Numbered from the stretch's first letter, positions 21,580 through 33,244 are shown. The stretch is 64,000 nt of DNA from Tethya wilhelma (GCA_964030475.1 CAXIPT010000003.1:10617953-10681952), one strand, 5' to 3'. Translations and numbers: made by a program. Notes: generated from the sequence alone by a model not told the origin.

Positions 21580-21787
21580 TCAAGTTTTTCTTTTGTTGCT
21601 TTGGGCAACAAACCAGACTTTGTCAGGTATATATGCCATCAATGTCACTAGTGTTTCTGTCCATGCTATAGTTGGTCTTCCATCTCTATTGGTATACACT
21701 TTCCATTTTCCATTCATCGTACCATTTAACCATGGCTCATTGTATTTACTGCAGCAGATGGCAACAGTTTCAGCTTTTATCATACTC
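21580..21787 (-). CDS. Unknown terminal exon
   Basis: After a TTTCAATTATAG acceptor the minus frame reads SMIKAETVAICCSKYNEPWL, NGTMNGKWKVYTNRDGRPTI and ends AQSNKRKT with a stop. It is well composed and has a convincing acceptor, but I do not recognise the family and see no partner exon. Confidence 0.35.
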
Positions 21788-22009
21788 CTATAATTGAAAC
21801 AATGAGACTTAATATCAGGCCTTATCTTATCATGTATGTACATAGAGGAGGTCATCACACCTGCTCTCTTCACTGCTATACTGGGGTACAATGACAATAC
21901 TCCACTTCAACAATAAAGTATCAGGGATATTCAGAGAGTACCTCAGGGTATATATCAGCATAGTACTACCGTAATATTATTGATCAAGATCACTGCTTAT
22001 TTCACTAAT

Positions 22010-22489
22010 TTAAATTCAATATCATAATGCCGCGTTGTAGCAAGCGAGCTCGTACTAGTATGTCAGTTGACAACGGCACCAAAGCTTGGTTGCATGCCTA
22101 GTTTACTGAAATGACTCCCACACCTCGTTATACACGCCAAAGTACTCCAATTTCACTCTATGAACACAAACTGTGTGCTTACCATGGCCAAAGGGCTTAC
22201 AAAATCCATTAATTAAAAGTACTCTACACTATATATAATATTTTAGTGTTGTGAAAGTATACTCATGCAATCCGTATGAACGCTTTGTTATATAGATTAT
22301 TGTTGGCTTTGAATGCCAATTCTCTGAATCTGTTTTCATGCTCAATTTCTTGATCTATTTATGTCAAATGCTACAGCGTGTTTGTCTTCTTCATCATAAA
22401 ACACATCCTACATGTAAGTTAATTGATTTTAAATACCGGCATAACTGAAGTACTTCCTTGCATCATAGAATAAAAGTTTTGGCTTTCAT
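22010..22489. other. Gene-free stretch
   Basis: No supported frame, repeat or RNA gene. Confidence 0.35.
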
Positions 22490-22640
22490 GGCTAGTACTC
22501 GTATCAAGAACATATTTCACTTTAGAGCACTTACTTATTATTTCACTTCTAACGAAAAGGTTCTAAAGTGAAAATCCAACACAGTATTAGTGCTCCTGTA
22601 CGTCTACGATGGGAGTAGTCTTTATGAAAAAAATATCATA
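22490..22640. repeat. Dispersed repeat, copy 1 (second at 50650-50790)
   Basis: Shares tcgtatc.agaa.atatttcact, tagagcac, aaaggttctraartgaaaa, tccaaca and gggagta.tctt with 50650-50790 in order. It has internal inverted similarity (ttcactttagagc and ggttctaaagtgaa), suggesting a MITE. Confidence 0.5.
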
Positions 22641-23205
22641 AATCATAGGAAAACAGGAACTTGGAGAATTTACTCTTGCTAACGACTCCTCTTCCCTTCT
22701 CAGGAATCTCCACAACCTGTGTGTAAAATAAATTTATCATCCAATTATATCCATACTCCAATCTTCAATGCAAGATAACAGCCCAATCCACCAGCTTTTG
22801 TAACGAAACAAGCTATATACAGGCCTTTGTCCATCTTGTTTCTACATGCATGCATGTTATTGTGGAGGGTAGTACGTTATGCGTGCACAGCTGGTAGCTA
22901 GCCAGTAGAACTCCACCTTGTGCGACAATCTTTAAGCAGCTTCTTTCCACACAATTGAATCAATTTTTCAGTTGCTTTGGTCGATGAATTTACCATTGAG
23001 TTCAGCTTACGTGTTAGCATTAATTATTAGTTGGTACCTTACATCTTCTTGCTGCTAGCTGTCCTCTCTGGTTCTACAGTAAGGTAATTACAAAGAAACT
23101 GGTAGTCTTATCAAAGCATACCACACATAGATCATTTACCTCATCCTCCATTTTGTTTTTAATTGATTATAACTATAATTATGTTCTGATTAACCAATTC
23201 AGAAG
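22641..23205. other. Gene-free stretch
   Basis: No supported frame, repeat or RNA gene. Confidence 0.35.
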
Positions 23206-23210
23206 ATTTC

Positions 23211-23402
23211 CTAATAAACGATCTTACACATGTAACTTGTGACTGAGCAATGCCCCAATGATGCTACATACTGGCATAGTATAAATTCAGCTAGAGGTAA
23301 TAGTGGGAGAGAAGGTACTTGACAAAATGTTTGAAATCGATTTACTGCTGCTGCATAGGTTCTCTTCATTGAGGTAGCAAATCTGCATGTGAATAATGTC
23401 AT
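23211..23402 (-). pseudogene. Tyrosine-recombinase core-binding fragment (DIRS/Ngaro/Crypton-type)
   Basis: The minus frame includes SMKRTYAAAVNRFQTFCQV, a proline-rich link, LAEFILCQYVASLGHCSVTS and YMCKI. The S-x-R-T-Y...RF..FC...L..FL..L....S..T...Y pattern is the N-terminal SAM-like DNA-binding domain of tyrosine recombinases in DIRS-like and Crypton elements. The catalytic R-H-R-Y domain is missing and a stop follows at once, so it is a truncated remnant. The exact element class is inference. Confidence 0.55.
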
Positions 23403-24080
23403 ACCAACTGCTTCAGGTCTGTCACCGGCGTGATCGCATTAATAACTATTAAAAATTTTGCTCGTGTGACCTATTTCAGGCTCATCATCTATTGCATCAC
23501 CATCCTGCCATTTGTATCACTGCTTATATACTGGTGATGAGAGGCCAATGTCCATGCCATATTGATGAAATTGCCGATATTTGAGCAAGCTTCTTCAAAT
23601 GATTATGCTTTGCTTCATAGCACATTGTCCAATGGCATACAAGTTGGTTTGTTGTCTGAGTCACTCTCAAAGGACGCTCAACATGTATTTTACTGTTTTT
23701 AGTATGCTGCACTCTGCATGTGAGTATGACATAGAACATGAGTGTGTGTACAAAGATAACATACATAATGATATCAGTGTAACAAAAATGATATTATCAA
23801 GCCTCGACACAACTTCACTCCAGCCTTTCGTAGATCTGATGACCAGTTCCAGTATTGCATTATGCACTGTCCTTTTTGATTCAACTGGAAAGGAAGTTAT
23901 GAGGATTTGTATGCATGATTCTTCAGTGTGTCAATGTGAGGTTTCAGCCAGTTCTTGACAAGACTTGTTTGATTTCACCCTCTTGAACAATTACCTTAAG
24001 GATTGGTTGAGGAGCTTCCGGACACATGGTCTTACCCTCACTGAACATGATGAGAAGTGAAGCTGTGATGGTCTCCATCC
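23403..24080. other. Overlapping weak frames, no supported gene
   Basis: Frames on both strands overlap at 23524-23958. Minus-strand sequence could be downstream exons of the OB-fold gene at 24085-24573 but shows several stops and no clear domain. Confidence 0.25.
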
Positions 24081-24084
24081 CCAA

Positions 24085-24573
24085 TCATAACGTTGAAGTA
24101 TTTTGAACTCCTCCTTGATCTAGCGACCCAAGTAGAGGAGTACACGGCTCCATCTGTCCAGAGCATCGAAAACATTGCTTGAAAGAATCAATTTTAAATA
24201 TATCCACCACTTGTGTGTCTTTCAAGATGTGATCACCACTAACTTCAACCTGAACTGTATTTACATCATCAATACCATCAATCATTGAATCAACATCCCT
24301 TTTTGGGGAAAGAAACTTGGAAGAAGCATATTCAAAAAAAAAAAGAAAAATCGAATTGTACTCTTCTTTATACACCTTAAGATGCCCAATTTGATCCTCC
24401 CACAAAGTAACACGAGTAGATCCTGTGTCATCTGCAGCAACAATATCTTGTTTAGCCTTTTCACCATTGACAATTATTGGCTCAAAGCCCTTTATAACTT
24501 TGATACAAACAGAAACTCTATCATACACTGGAACAGATTCAAGTTCACCTAGACTAAGATCCTTTGGTATCAT
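24085..24573 (-). CDS. OB-fold RPA-like protein B
   Basis: From the ATG at 24573 the frame encodes 162 residues: LGELESVPVYDRVSVCIKVI, then KQDIVAADDTGSTRVTLWED, a phenylalanine run made by an A-rich tract (24334-24353), and DVNTVQVEVSGDHI. It ends with a CFRCSG half zinc ribbon. The RVxVxIKVIK...KQDIVAADxTGSxRVxLWE core is typical of RPA1-type OB folds that bind single-stranded DNA. It is about a quarter of a full RPA1, so it is either a small paralogue or a protein derived from a mobile element; Helitrons carry such domains. A more degenerate relative lies at 20278-20860. Confidence 0.6.
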   Translation of the reverse strand: MIPKDLSLGELESVPVYDRVSVCIKVIKGFEPIIVNGEKAKQDIVAADDTGSTRVTLWEDQIGHLKVYKEEYNSIFLFFFEYASSKFLSPKRDVDSMIDGIDDVNTVQVEVSGDHILKDTQVVDIFKIDSFKQCFRCSGQMEPCTPLLGSLDQGGVQNTSTL

Positions 24574-24599
24574 TCAACCAGTGAAACTTTAAACTTCTT

Positions 24600-25690
24600 G
24601 CTAGATTGTGTGATCAAAGTGGTTCCTTCACCACTGCTTCCATCTCTAGGATATCTCTGAGACGAGGTTTGACTTGAATATTCGGAAGGTTCACTGCACA
24701 TCTATTCTCCTGGTGAGATTTTAACTTTTGCTGCTGTGCTGCAGAGAACCCAATAACAAAACCACATTGCTTCCATTACTTATCAAACCGTCAAAGTGTG
24801 TTCAAGACCTCTTTCCGTTGTTAACATTTAACTAAGAAGTAATCACACCACAGGTAACTAGAAGTAATTACACCGTGTTGATTGGCCTCCTCACTTGCCT
24901 GCCAGACATTAGGAAAAATGGTCTGTAACTAGTGGTTGGCTGAACGTTTGTGTTGTAAGCCAAACACAGATGTCTCAGGTGATCTTCCTAGTCAAATGGG
25001 TATCTCAGCAGCTGTAGCCATCATGTCCAGGAGTGTGCGATTGAAACGTAAAATCAGGCCATCAGACTGTCGGTGGTTTAGAATGGTACGCCAGCTGTAT
25101 ATAGCAATGCCGAGTTTGAACGTTGAGTTGACGATAAAAATGTTTCCAAATATTATTGGTTACACAAGACATGCACAAGACACACATGGTGAAAATGCAT
25201 GTTGCTTAAATAGTGTATGGAAGGTATATTGTGCAATATATTAAACCACATGAGTGTCTATGGTACAACAAAGAAAACTCAGTGGTTAACTCTATCGGTG
25301 TAGTAGTGTAGTACACAAAAACACATGATCCTAAGAGCCTATCACTGTAAAAACACTTGTGTGGAATTCACACAAAAAAATGTGTAAATTGTGTGTTATA
25401 ATTATCACTCCAATTATGGTGTCCAGTTCTGTACTTTTAGTATTGTTGAATTAACATAGAGCTACATTATGGTATAGTCACAATTAAAATCATGTCAAAT
25501 TCACACAAAAATATTTTCAGCAAATACTCATATATAGCTATTTATAGGTTGACAAAAAGTAGGATGGTTCTATAAAGTAACAGTGCCACAACAAAATAAA
25601 ATGCAAGTTTTAGACAAGTATTGGAAGTATACTATATGTACATGTAGTAGTAGCACAGTATTATCTATCATACAGTTGTTCAAGCCTAAA
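24600..25690. other. Gene-free stretch
   Basis: The + frame at 24936-25244 has no domain and is probably chance. Otherwise AT-rich sequence without repeats that I can name. Confidence 0.35.
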
Positions 25691-25694
25691 GATT

Positions 25695-26004
25695 AGTGTT
25701 CAATCCAGGGTGTTTAAACAGGTGGTGATTTTTTCAACATTTCTTGGTATCTTCTTGGGAACTATGCTACAAAGTTCTAGTTCAAGAAGTGTATAAAAAT
25801 ACGTAAGGCCAATAGGATACTGGATATTAAAGGCATATAGGCTGTCAACAGAACTATTGGTACTTCTGAGCCAGGCACTTTGGTCAGGACAGACTTTTCA
25901 CACACCAGAAATACCTCCACATCACCACTGACATGTTCCTTTACAACTAAGGAAGGAGCCACTTGAGAACAATCAGAAGCAGCTGCTGCAGCTGTCATTG
26001 ATGT
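25695..26004 (-). pseudogene. Unknown terminal exon with a frameshift
   Basis: After a TGCAG acceptor the minus frame reads TSMTAAAAASDCSQVAPSLV, VKEHVSGDVEVFLVCEKSVL and TKVPGSEVPIVLLTAY. A shift of one frame near 25840 then continues coding-like sequence: AFNIQYPIGLTYFYTLLELE, then PKKIPRNVEKI. This C-terminal tail resembles uncharacterised invertebrate proteins linked to transposons; I cannot name the family. Confidence 0.4.
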
Positions 26005-26103
26005 CTGCATAAAAACATGTGAAACAATAATAAGACTAGTATCAATGAAAATCAGTGAACTGTGGTAGATCACCTACATGTGTAAATTACATGTATATAC
26101 ATT

Positions 26104-26160
26104 GTACCGTATAGGGGGAAATTTTCGCATGGTTAATATTTCATGATTTTCACAATGGCG
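26104..26160. repeat. MITE family A, solo left end
   Basis: taccgtatagggggaaattttcgc matches the terminal motif of the family A elements, but no matching right end follows at a sensible distance. Confidence 0.4.
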
Positions 26161-26243
26161 TTCTGACCATCATGTAAAAACTTGGGGACTCAGTATCTTA
26201 CACATTGTGGATGTTTGAAGACAACCACCCCTACAGTACGGTA

Positions 26244-26424
26244 TATACTGTATAGTCGGAAAGTTTCACGGATAAAAACTTTTGCGGATTTCGCAGATCA
26301 AATCAATCCGCGAAAGTTTGTGTCCGCAAAAATTAGTAAACTGTATTATGCCAACGTATCAACGTACATCATCCGCGAAAATGTTCGATGACAACATCTG
26401 CGAAACTTTCTGGATATACGGTAC
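26244..26424. mobile_element. MITE family A, near-complete copy
   Basis: Inverted ends (left actgtatagtcggaaagttt; right, reverse complemented, accgtatatccagaaagttt) enclose several CCGCGAAA/TTTGCGGA blocks in both orientations. Non-coding. Confidence 0.6.
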
Positions 26425-26429
26425 TCAAA

Positions 26430-28565
26430 TGTTTTAAGTGTAATACGGCTAAGTTATTTAAACATATATTTGTATATACACTCACAGGAATAAAGGACAC
26501 CAGAGGAGATAAAGTGTGTACACCATTATAATGGTGTACACACTGTGGTATACATATTGAATAAAACTGGATTTAACACCTATATAAAAATCAGTAGAAT
26601 TCGCTAGATCACAACCAATATTTAGTAAGCATTACACAGCTTCAGCCTTAGTGTGTCATCTTTGGTTTTAACTGAACAAATTGCTGAAAACAACAACCTC
26701 CCTGGCTAGAAGTAAGGTTATGAGGATAACTCCTGTCAAACACAATAACTACTCATCATATCAATGATTGCATTTAAAAAATTTAATGATTTATATTTTA
26801 CCACCACTCCCTGCTCGCAACAAGTGGATGTATTTGGGCTGATATCCTAGCTGATATCCTAATTGACAAGACGTGCTTCTGGATCTGCTTCTTCAAGAAA
26901 CATTTCATACTTCTGAATGAATTAGATACTCTTGGATTGGGACTCTGTGGCATTACAATAATAGATTGTATTTTAATCCTTCAATACATTCCATCCATTC
27001 ATGCCTACCTTTGTTTGCTGTTATTGTTATTCATCTCCCATCATCTCAAACCTCTCCTGTTTTGACAATGTCAAATACTTCTCTGCTCTTCCTCTGTGAA
27101 GTTACATGCAGTTGCATATCTACATGCTCACTAATAAGAGGTCATTCAAACTAACACTTGGATGATGGGGCCCTGCTTGTGCAGGTGATCTAGGAGTAGC
27201 TCAATATCGGCTGCTGAGAGAACAGCTCTTTTGTAGCATTGCTGTATACTTGTTAGAAGTTTGTCTGAGTTATTACACTAATTTCAAGGTTGTTGCAAGA
27301 AGTGTGTTTCAAGGTTGTAACATCCAGTGCTTTCAGTTTTGAAGCTGGAAATTTTTAGTGCTAGAAAGTTTGTTGATAACATACAATAATAAACTTTTAT
27401 CGTTTTTGTCCAAGTCAAAGTCTCGATGGAGCTTCCTCATTTTGCGACTGCTTCCTGCCTGGTAACTCCTGGTGGCTTGTGTTTGCCATGTGATATGAAA
27501 GGTTTCCATTTTGCAGCCTTTGAGGTAGAGGGCTATATGTATGTATATCAACGATAGTCAAAATGGTGAAAAAATTTTGCGTTTTAATTCCTTCTTGATG
27601 CTTGATGTAAGCTTGGATTTGGGTGCAAGTTGACATCCTTGTGCACAATGCTTGATTTTTGAACATCTTCTTCCCACACTATCTTTTTGTCTCTCCCATA
27701 CCGTGGAATCATCTGCAATGAAATATGTGAAAACTTAAGATGTGAAATATTTCTATGAAAATAATTATTTCCCCATCTAAGGTTTGCACGTTGTGATGTT
27801 AATACTTAATTGTACTGTACATACCGAGCCCATCATTAACGTATCATGCACTTGTTATTAGAGCCTAATGTACATTCTTGAATCCCATGCAGCTACAGAT
27901 ATCAAGATTTTTCCTTTGATCCCCCACACAGTATGTGTACCTTACCTTGGGTCTATAGTCATAGTCATATAGTCATTGTTCACTCCAAGAAGATGGGCTT
28001 GTTCATCTGACTCGTTTTGAGATCAGGTGATCAGGTGTTCAACTCTGGCATTTTTTGTAATATTCCAACTAGAGTATTCCTTGAGTTGTTTCTACCAAGT
28101 GTTTCGTAAGTGTGAATCTCTGGTCTACTCTTGTCAAAACTTTCACATTGTTATAACACCAGTAAGTCATCAGTGCCACATTGACGGTTGGGTTGTTCAG
28201 CCTTCTCTTTCTTCGAATGATTTGCCAATTCCTTGTCAGCAGCCAAAGACAGAGAGAAATCAGAAAATTATAAGTAAGGCCAGACCAAATTAATTTATTG
28301 TTGCTCGGATAATTCAGTGTAAAAACTGGACCGAGAGGTCGGGAAAAAAAAAGAAATTAAATGGGTGTGGCTGTAAAACCACAATAAACATTATTCCTGC
28401 ACATACATTCGAGCAAACTTGAACAGTTCAAATTGACAATATTCTGCACTTGAAAAGTTAGCTATTAGTTAGGGTTTTTATTGCTTTGACAAATTATTAC
28501 TGGCTCTGCATTTTGCCTCTTTGCCCTCAGTTGCATACTGTTTTATATAAAGTTCACTAATATAC
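26430..28565. other. Mostly gene-free stretch
   Basis: A minus-strand frame near 27600-27720 (MIPRYGRDKKIVWEEDVQKS) has coding-like composition but is short and isolated, and the frames at 27333-27666 overlap in conflicting registers. The + frame at 28027-28293 shows no domain. Nothing else was recognised. Confidence 0.25.
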
Positions 28566-28569
28566 TCGA

Positions 28570-29099
28570 TCATAATCTAGAAGTTGAGTGGGTCATTTGG
28601 CCACAATAGAAACAGGTATCAGGAAAATGAACAGTAGTTGTACTATAGTAACTTGTCTCCATTGGACATTGACAAGTGTTACTAAGATGAACAACAACAG
28701 AGAATGAGAGAAAATGGTCCAAGGGGAAAAGTTTACTTCCACACACGTATTCATATGAAGCATCAAATGCGTTTTGCTGTTGTATTGGTTCTACTTCACA
28801 TGGAAGAGAAACGCTTTTCATTGATACATAAAATGACACATATTTTGCATTAAATCCTCACAAAGAGATATAGGGCTTCCTGAGTTAACCTCCATGCCAC
28901 CATTTCCGAGGGAGGGCGATATAACGATTTTCTCCAGCACGTGCTGTTCGCATACTTGAGATTCTTGTTTGGCCACTAGTATAAACAGTCCAGCAAACGA
29001 GTTATTTACTGGTGTGAAATATATCTTATTCAGAAGACAGTGAGGACCTTGTAAAACTCTCACCGCGAGGTGCATGCTAGGATCATGCTGCTCAGCCAT
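28570..29099 (-). CDS. Unknown gene, two overlapping frames
   Basis: The ATG at 29099 begins MAEQHDPSMHLAVRVLQGPH and runs to 28818. The next frame, overlapping by about 20 bases, continues SLPCEVEPIQQQNAFDASYE and ends with a small cysteine cluster (CQCPM ... CFYCGQMTH). One base shift joins them, so the gene is either broken, mis-sequenced, or spliced in a way I cannot see. A convincing GC-rich promoter with NRF1 and E-box sites stands 30-70 bp upstream, which supports a genuine transcription unit. The protein family is unknown to me. Confidence 0.45.
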
Positions 29100-29125
29100 T
29101 TTATACTACAACCTGCCAACTCTGT

Positions 29126-29170
29126 CACGTGGCAACGTTTTAGGTAAGGGGTCGTCAACGCGCATGCGCA
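29126..29170 (-). promoter_or_regulatory. Promoter with E-box and NRF1 palindrome
   Basis: CACGTG at 29126-29131 and GCGCATGCGC at 29160-29169 lie 27 and 61 bp upstream of the ATG at 29099, in a GC-rich island within AT-rich DNA. NRF1-type palindromes mark many housekeeping promoters in animals. Confidence 0.5.
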
Positions 29171-29649
29171 TACATTTTTATTTGGAATCGAGAAAAAACG
29201 AACCGGCGAATCCATGCAACACAATAAATTAAATTGATCTGGCCTAAAATGAAGTGGAAGGTGATCAGAAAAATTATCAACTGAGTTACATGTGAAAGCA
29301 TTACTAAAAAGGGAAGAGTCAGAATGGGAAAGAATATGATAATAGAAAAATAATGACCAAGATCATCATTATGATAAGTGTAATTAATGTTAAAGAACTA
29401 TTGATGGAAATCAGTGTTATTCAAAATACTCAATGAGATTTCTGTACATGAACATGATGACAAATGTACGAATAATACAATCTTGAATAAAAGCGCTTTT
29501 TATACCTAGGTAATGTGTTAAGTCATCTACATGTACATAAATTACAAATCCACACAGACATGGGCCTGCCAGATGAGTATATACAAGTGTCATCGGTCAC
29601 TTTGTTAATCCTTTTAAGGACTCTCTTAACAAGTAGCAAGTTGATTCTT

Positions 29650-30580
29650 GCCTCAATTGCAAAGCTATAGTCTGCAAATGACACATAGTCTCCATTCTGC
29701 AACCTGTTGTTACTGGCTGAATGCTGACTCGCTTCACCGATTGGCCGATCTTGGTCAGGGTGTGAGGTTAGTAGGTAACCGATTTGTGAGCCAGTTTGGA
29801 GACACCTTTCCTGTTGGATTTATGTACTTCTTCTCCGTAGTTACAAGTCAGAATGATATCTGCACTGCAAGGAATGGTGACAGTGATTGATAGATGCTGC
29901 AGAGATTTCTGACAATGGAAAACAGGCTGTGTACATCTCCATGTTTAGTACTCTCTCAAGGAGGAGATGGTGTGTTGAGAAACGGTTGTATGTCTGTCAG
30001 GGAGGGCTCTTTGATGTTTGTTCGTTTTGAACAACCTGTACCAGTTGATCCCATGCATGCATGGAGACATTGTCGTCTGGAACGAAGAGATGGTTTTGTT
30101 CTTGATGCACCACAAGGCTAGACATTTGGCCAACACAGCCACATAGATCTTGTAGATAGCTTGTTATATAGGCAAATTGGTTGCCAATTACATAGTGAGT
30201 GAGGATCCCCTTTCTTAAAAAGAAGGATTGTGTTGCTTAGCTTCCAATCAGCTGGTATATCTGCTTGTTAGACAGACAAATGTTGAAACATCTTTCCGAG
30301 CACAACATCGTAACCCTTGGCCATCTTCCATGTCTTGTGATCAATGCCGTCAGGACCAGGACTAAAGTTGCTTGGCAGTCTACCCAGTTGGTGTTTGATT
30401 TCTTGGAGATTGATAGGGGAATTAAGTTAGCAATTGATCAACATCATCAGACGTATGAGTCGGAAGCCACTCTGGCTAATCCTGGTCATCTATTGGAGGA
30501 TGGAGCTGAAGTGTTCCTCAGGTTCCACCAGAGGAATATCAAAGTACATCCTGTCCTTGTCATTGGTGGTTGAGTCAATG
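29650..30580 (-). pseudogene. LINE reverse transcriptase remnant (R2/NeSL-like)
   Basis: Minus frames carry, in order, SPGPDGIDHKTWKMA, IPADWKLSNTILLFKKGDP, CNWQPICLYNKL, then LAKCLALWCIKNKTISSFQT, and further on LQNGDYVSFADYSFAIEARI. These are the fingers and early palm blocks of a non-LTR reverse transcriptase, followed by a downstream segment seen in NeSL/Hero-type elements. The frame shifts at least three times, stops occur, and the catalytic YADD block is not seen. A fragment of the same family is at 33950-34090. The clade assignment is from memory and tentative. Confidence 0.65.
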
Positions 30581-30599
30581 TACTTCCCCTTTTTGGCTT

Positions 30600-31225
30600 T
30601 AATTGTAGAACTTCTACAGTTTGCTGGCTTCTCTAGCTCTTCTTCTCCTCTCATTTATTTATTTATTTTTTGATTTTTTTTATTGGAGAAAAACATTGTG
30701 TTAGTAAGTAACAAAACATTGAATACGTATTTTTCAATGCATGCGCAATATATATGTGCCCCCAAAAGTTAATAGCCAAGATTGTAAGCACATCCAGTAT
30801 ACAACACTGGCAAGCAATGCAGATACATATGCAGTAGTACACACCAGGCATCTAGTTGGGGAACAGGCTGTGGTTTGGTGCCCGCTACTCATTGTGCTCC
30901 TCAGGATTGTTGGAGTCTTTCTCTGTACATTTGCAAACAAATTGATTAACTAAATATTATGTCCTTGTGCAATTACTTCAAATTCTCATAATTTCTTGCT
31001 ATGATCAGTTTGACTTAAATGTGTGGATATAACTGCATTCTTACAAATTCTCATTGTTATTGCCCACTGGTCTTTAATTGCCTGTTAATGCAATGTCACA
31101 TTAGTCCAACTGCAAGTTTACCCTCACTAGCAATCTTCTGCAAGACATGTTTGCTTTGACCAATACAATCTCGATTTCATAAGATGTATGCCTTATTTGG
31201 CAGAGCTGCTAAACTCTGATGACTT
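30600..31225. other. No supported gene; diverged copy of 38890-39110
   Basis: Blocks such as ctcaggat.gtt...tctctg.acat, aactgcatt.ttacaaa and attgcccnctngtc are shared in order with 38890-39110, next to the integrase fragment there. It is an old duplicate. Confidence 0.35.
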
Positions 31226-31227
31226 AC

Positions 31228-31435
31228 GTACGTTGGCGAGTATAATAATGTAGCAAATGACTCATTTCTTTTTGTGCTGTTGCACAAACAGACCTTGACT
31301 GTAACTCTCCACTCTCCACATTTATGATGAATTTCACCTTCATATTCTGCTTTCACTTCTATAGAAGACAACTTCACTTGATCACATGCAATGGTCAGCG
31401 TACATGTAACATTGCATTTTGGGAATGTGCAGTAA
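31228..31435 (-). CDS. Cysteine-rich exon, unknown gene
   Basis: Between an AACAG acceptor and a strong GTAAGT donor the minus frame reads SYCTFPKCNVTCTLTIACDQ, VKLSSIEVKAEYEGEIHHKC, GEWRVTVKVCLCNST and onward to SPTY. Eight cysteines and alternating hydrophobic residues suggest an extracellular beta-sheet domain. Partner exons were not identified. Confidence 0.4.
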
Positions 31436-31439
31436 CTGT

Positions 31440-32700
31440 TTGTTTGAATGCAAATGGTGAGTAATGATTCAACAATTGGCTCATTTCCTGTAGATAGGGG
31501 TCAGAGCAGGCATTGTCGTAATAGACACAATTGTTGCTTTAGCGTCGCAGTGAATGGCACCATCGTTTGTCATCTCGTAAAACAATCTGATTTTCTCCTT
31601 GAGAAAAGCCATGCAATTACCATAAATGGTAAAGCTTGAATGAGCTCAATATATATCCTCATCTAGTGGGAGATATTTCATCTGCCTCATAAAGGTTTCT
31701 TCGTAGAAGAACAATGGAACTAAGTATGTGACCTGCTTTCAATGTAAGTAAATAGCATTTGCTTTTTTATGCTGGAAACTTTCCCACAGTTCCCATTAAA
31801 GTTACTTTAGGTTCATCTGACAATAATATTATATGTACAATAGGAAAGACTTGTTGTTTGAATAATTGTCCAGAAAGCAATAGGCAAAATTCTTGGTAAA
31901 AAGAAAGTAATGATTCCTAGAAATTTCTCTGACCAAGAAAAAAAATATCTGAATTTAAAAATGATCATGCAAAATCCAACGAGTCCAATTTTCTCATCTA
32001 GATAAAATTGATCTTTGTCATTTTAATAATATGTTGTTTCTTTTTTTTACACTTACAAAGCACCACTCTATTGTTTGTTATTATAGAGTTGTAAGTGTCA
32101 TTCTGGTGCTGCAGGTATACATTCCATATGCGTGCATGTGTGCGCTCATTCTGTACTTGTATTTACAGCCAAAATGAAATGGCAGTATAAAAATCCGTGA
32201 GGTAATTCTGTTGCAATTATCATCAGCCATTGTTTGCTAAAATTGTTTGATTCATTGATAAGAGTGAAAGCAAAAATACATCATTAATATCAACATAAAA
32301 AGTATAAATGTTGAGGTAATTTAAAAGTGTTCGTTCAGAGTTGCTTAGCTTTTAAATTAGGTAGTGATAATAGAGCTATTATGTTACTTATATACCCAAA
32401 TGATAAACAAAACCCCCAACGCTACACCAACTTCAACGATAAGTCTCCATTATCTATATGCAGTTTCTTTTTTGAATAAGAATACAAACTTTGTTGTGAT
32501 TTCACATACAGTAGCTAACTTTTGCACAATGACCAGATGAACTCACTCAATCCACATCAAGATTGTTTGGTGCGCCTAAATGTATAAGTATATATCTGCC
32601 ACATTTTATGAATTGCGGGAGAAATATGTCCATATTGGTCAATTATACTCCCTCATAATGGACTGCTGGAACAAACCCTCCAATAGCTAACAATACAGCT
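31440..32700. other. Gene-free stretch
   Basis: AT-rich, no supported frame, repeat or RNA gene. Confidence 0.35.
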
Positions 32701-32739
32701 AGGAAATGGTGTGTATGGTAATTAACCTGAAGCACGATT

Positions 32740-32930
32740 CGAAAATCATGTTATGCCAGCGACAAATTCTTTTCCATTGTCTGATTGTAAAATGGTTGGG
32801 CATTCAAATCATTCAAAAGTTGAGCACACACTATCAGCCACTGCACTTTACTTCTTTGCTTTCAAATTGTACCAGCCAGCAATATTTGCTGAAGACATTA
32901 ATTTGATTTTTAAAAAAGTCTTGTTTCATG
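32740..32930 (-). pseudogene. Integrase (rve-type) fragment, decayed copy
   Basis: The minus strand reads ECPTILQSDNGKEFVAGIT with stops on either side, matching the SDNGKEFVAGI core of the better copy at 39073-39470. Sequence just outside (ccagccagcaatatttgctgaagac) also matches that copy. Confidence 0.55.
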
Positions 32931-32951
32931 AATCATAATTATAGTTTTTAC

Positions 32952-32990
32952 AAGGAGTGGGGCTCGCTTCGCTCGCCCACTCCTTGTTTG
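32952..32990. repeat. Perfect hairpin
   Basis: caaggagtgggg(ctcgcttcgctcg)cccactccttg forms a stem of about 16 bp around gctcgcttcgctcgc. It resembles the palindromic loops of the MITEs at 9773 and 14800. Confidence 0.6.
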
Positions 32991-33236
32991 TGTATGTTTA
33001 TAGGATCAGTTACTATACTCACAATAGATTGGTGAGCAAAGCTATTGTGTATAATCTATATGGTCAGTTGGCTTAGGGCAACCTTTGCAGTTGAAGCAAC
33101 ACACAACAATCACATTAATACTGGCATAAGCAATTGGAAACTCAAAGGGAAGTAATGCTGCATGTGTATATGCACTGCTCAGTGCTCTGGTGCTACTTTG
33201 CTTTGGCCAGCTCAGCAATGCAATTTACCTCACTAC

Positions 33237-33244
33237 GTGACGTC
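33237..33244. promoter_or_regulatory. CRE-like palindrome
   Basis: TGACGTCA, the full CREB/ATF palindrome, lies near GACTTCCG and, 360 bp away, ACTTCCGG (ETS-type). It sits in a GC-richer patch (33225-33620) that includes the frame at 33282-33491, so a promoter here is possible. Confidence 0.3.

Noticed and set aside
29648..30573. Plus-strand open frames
   Set aside because: The minus strand of the same interval encodes reverse-transcriptase blocks; the plus frames are shadows.
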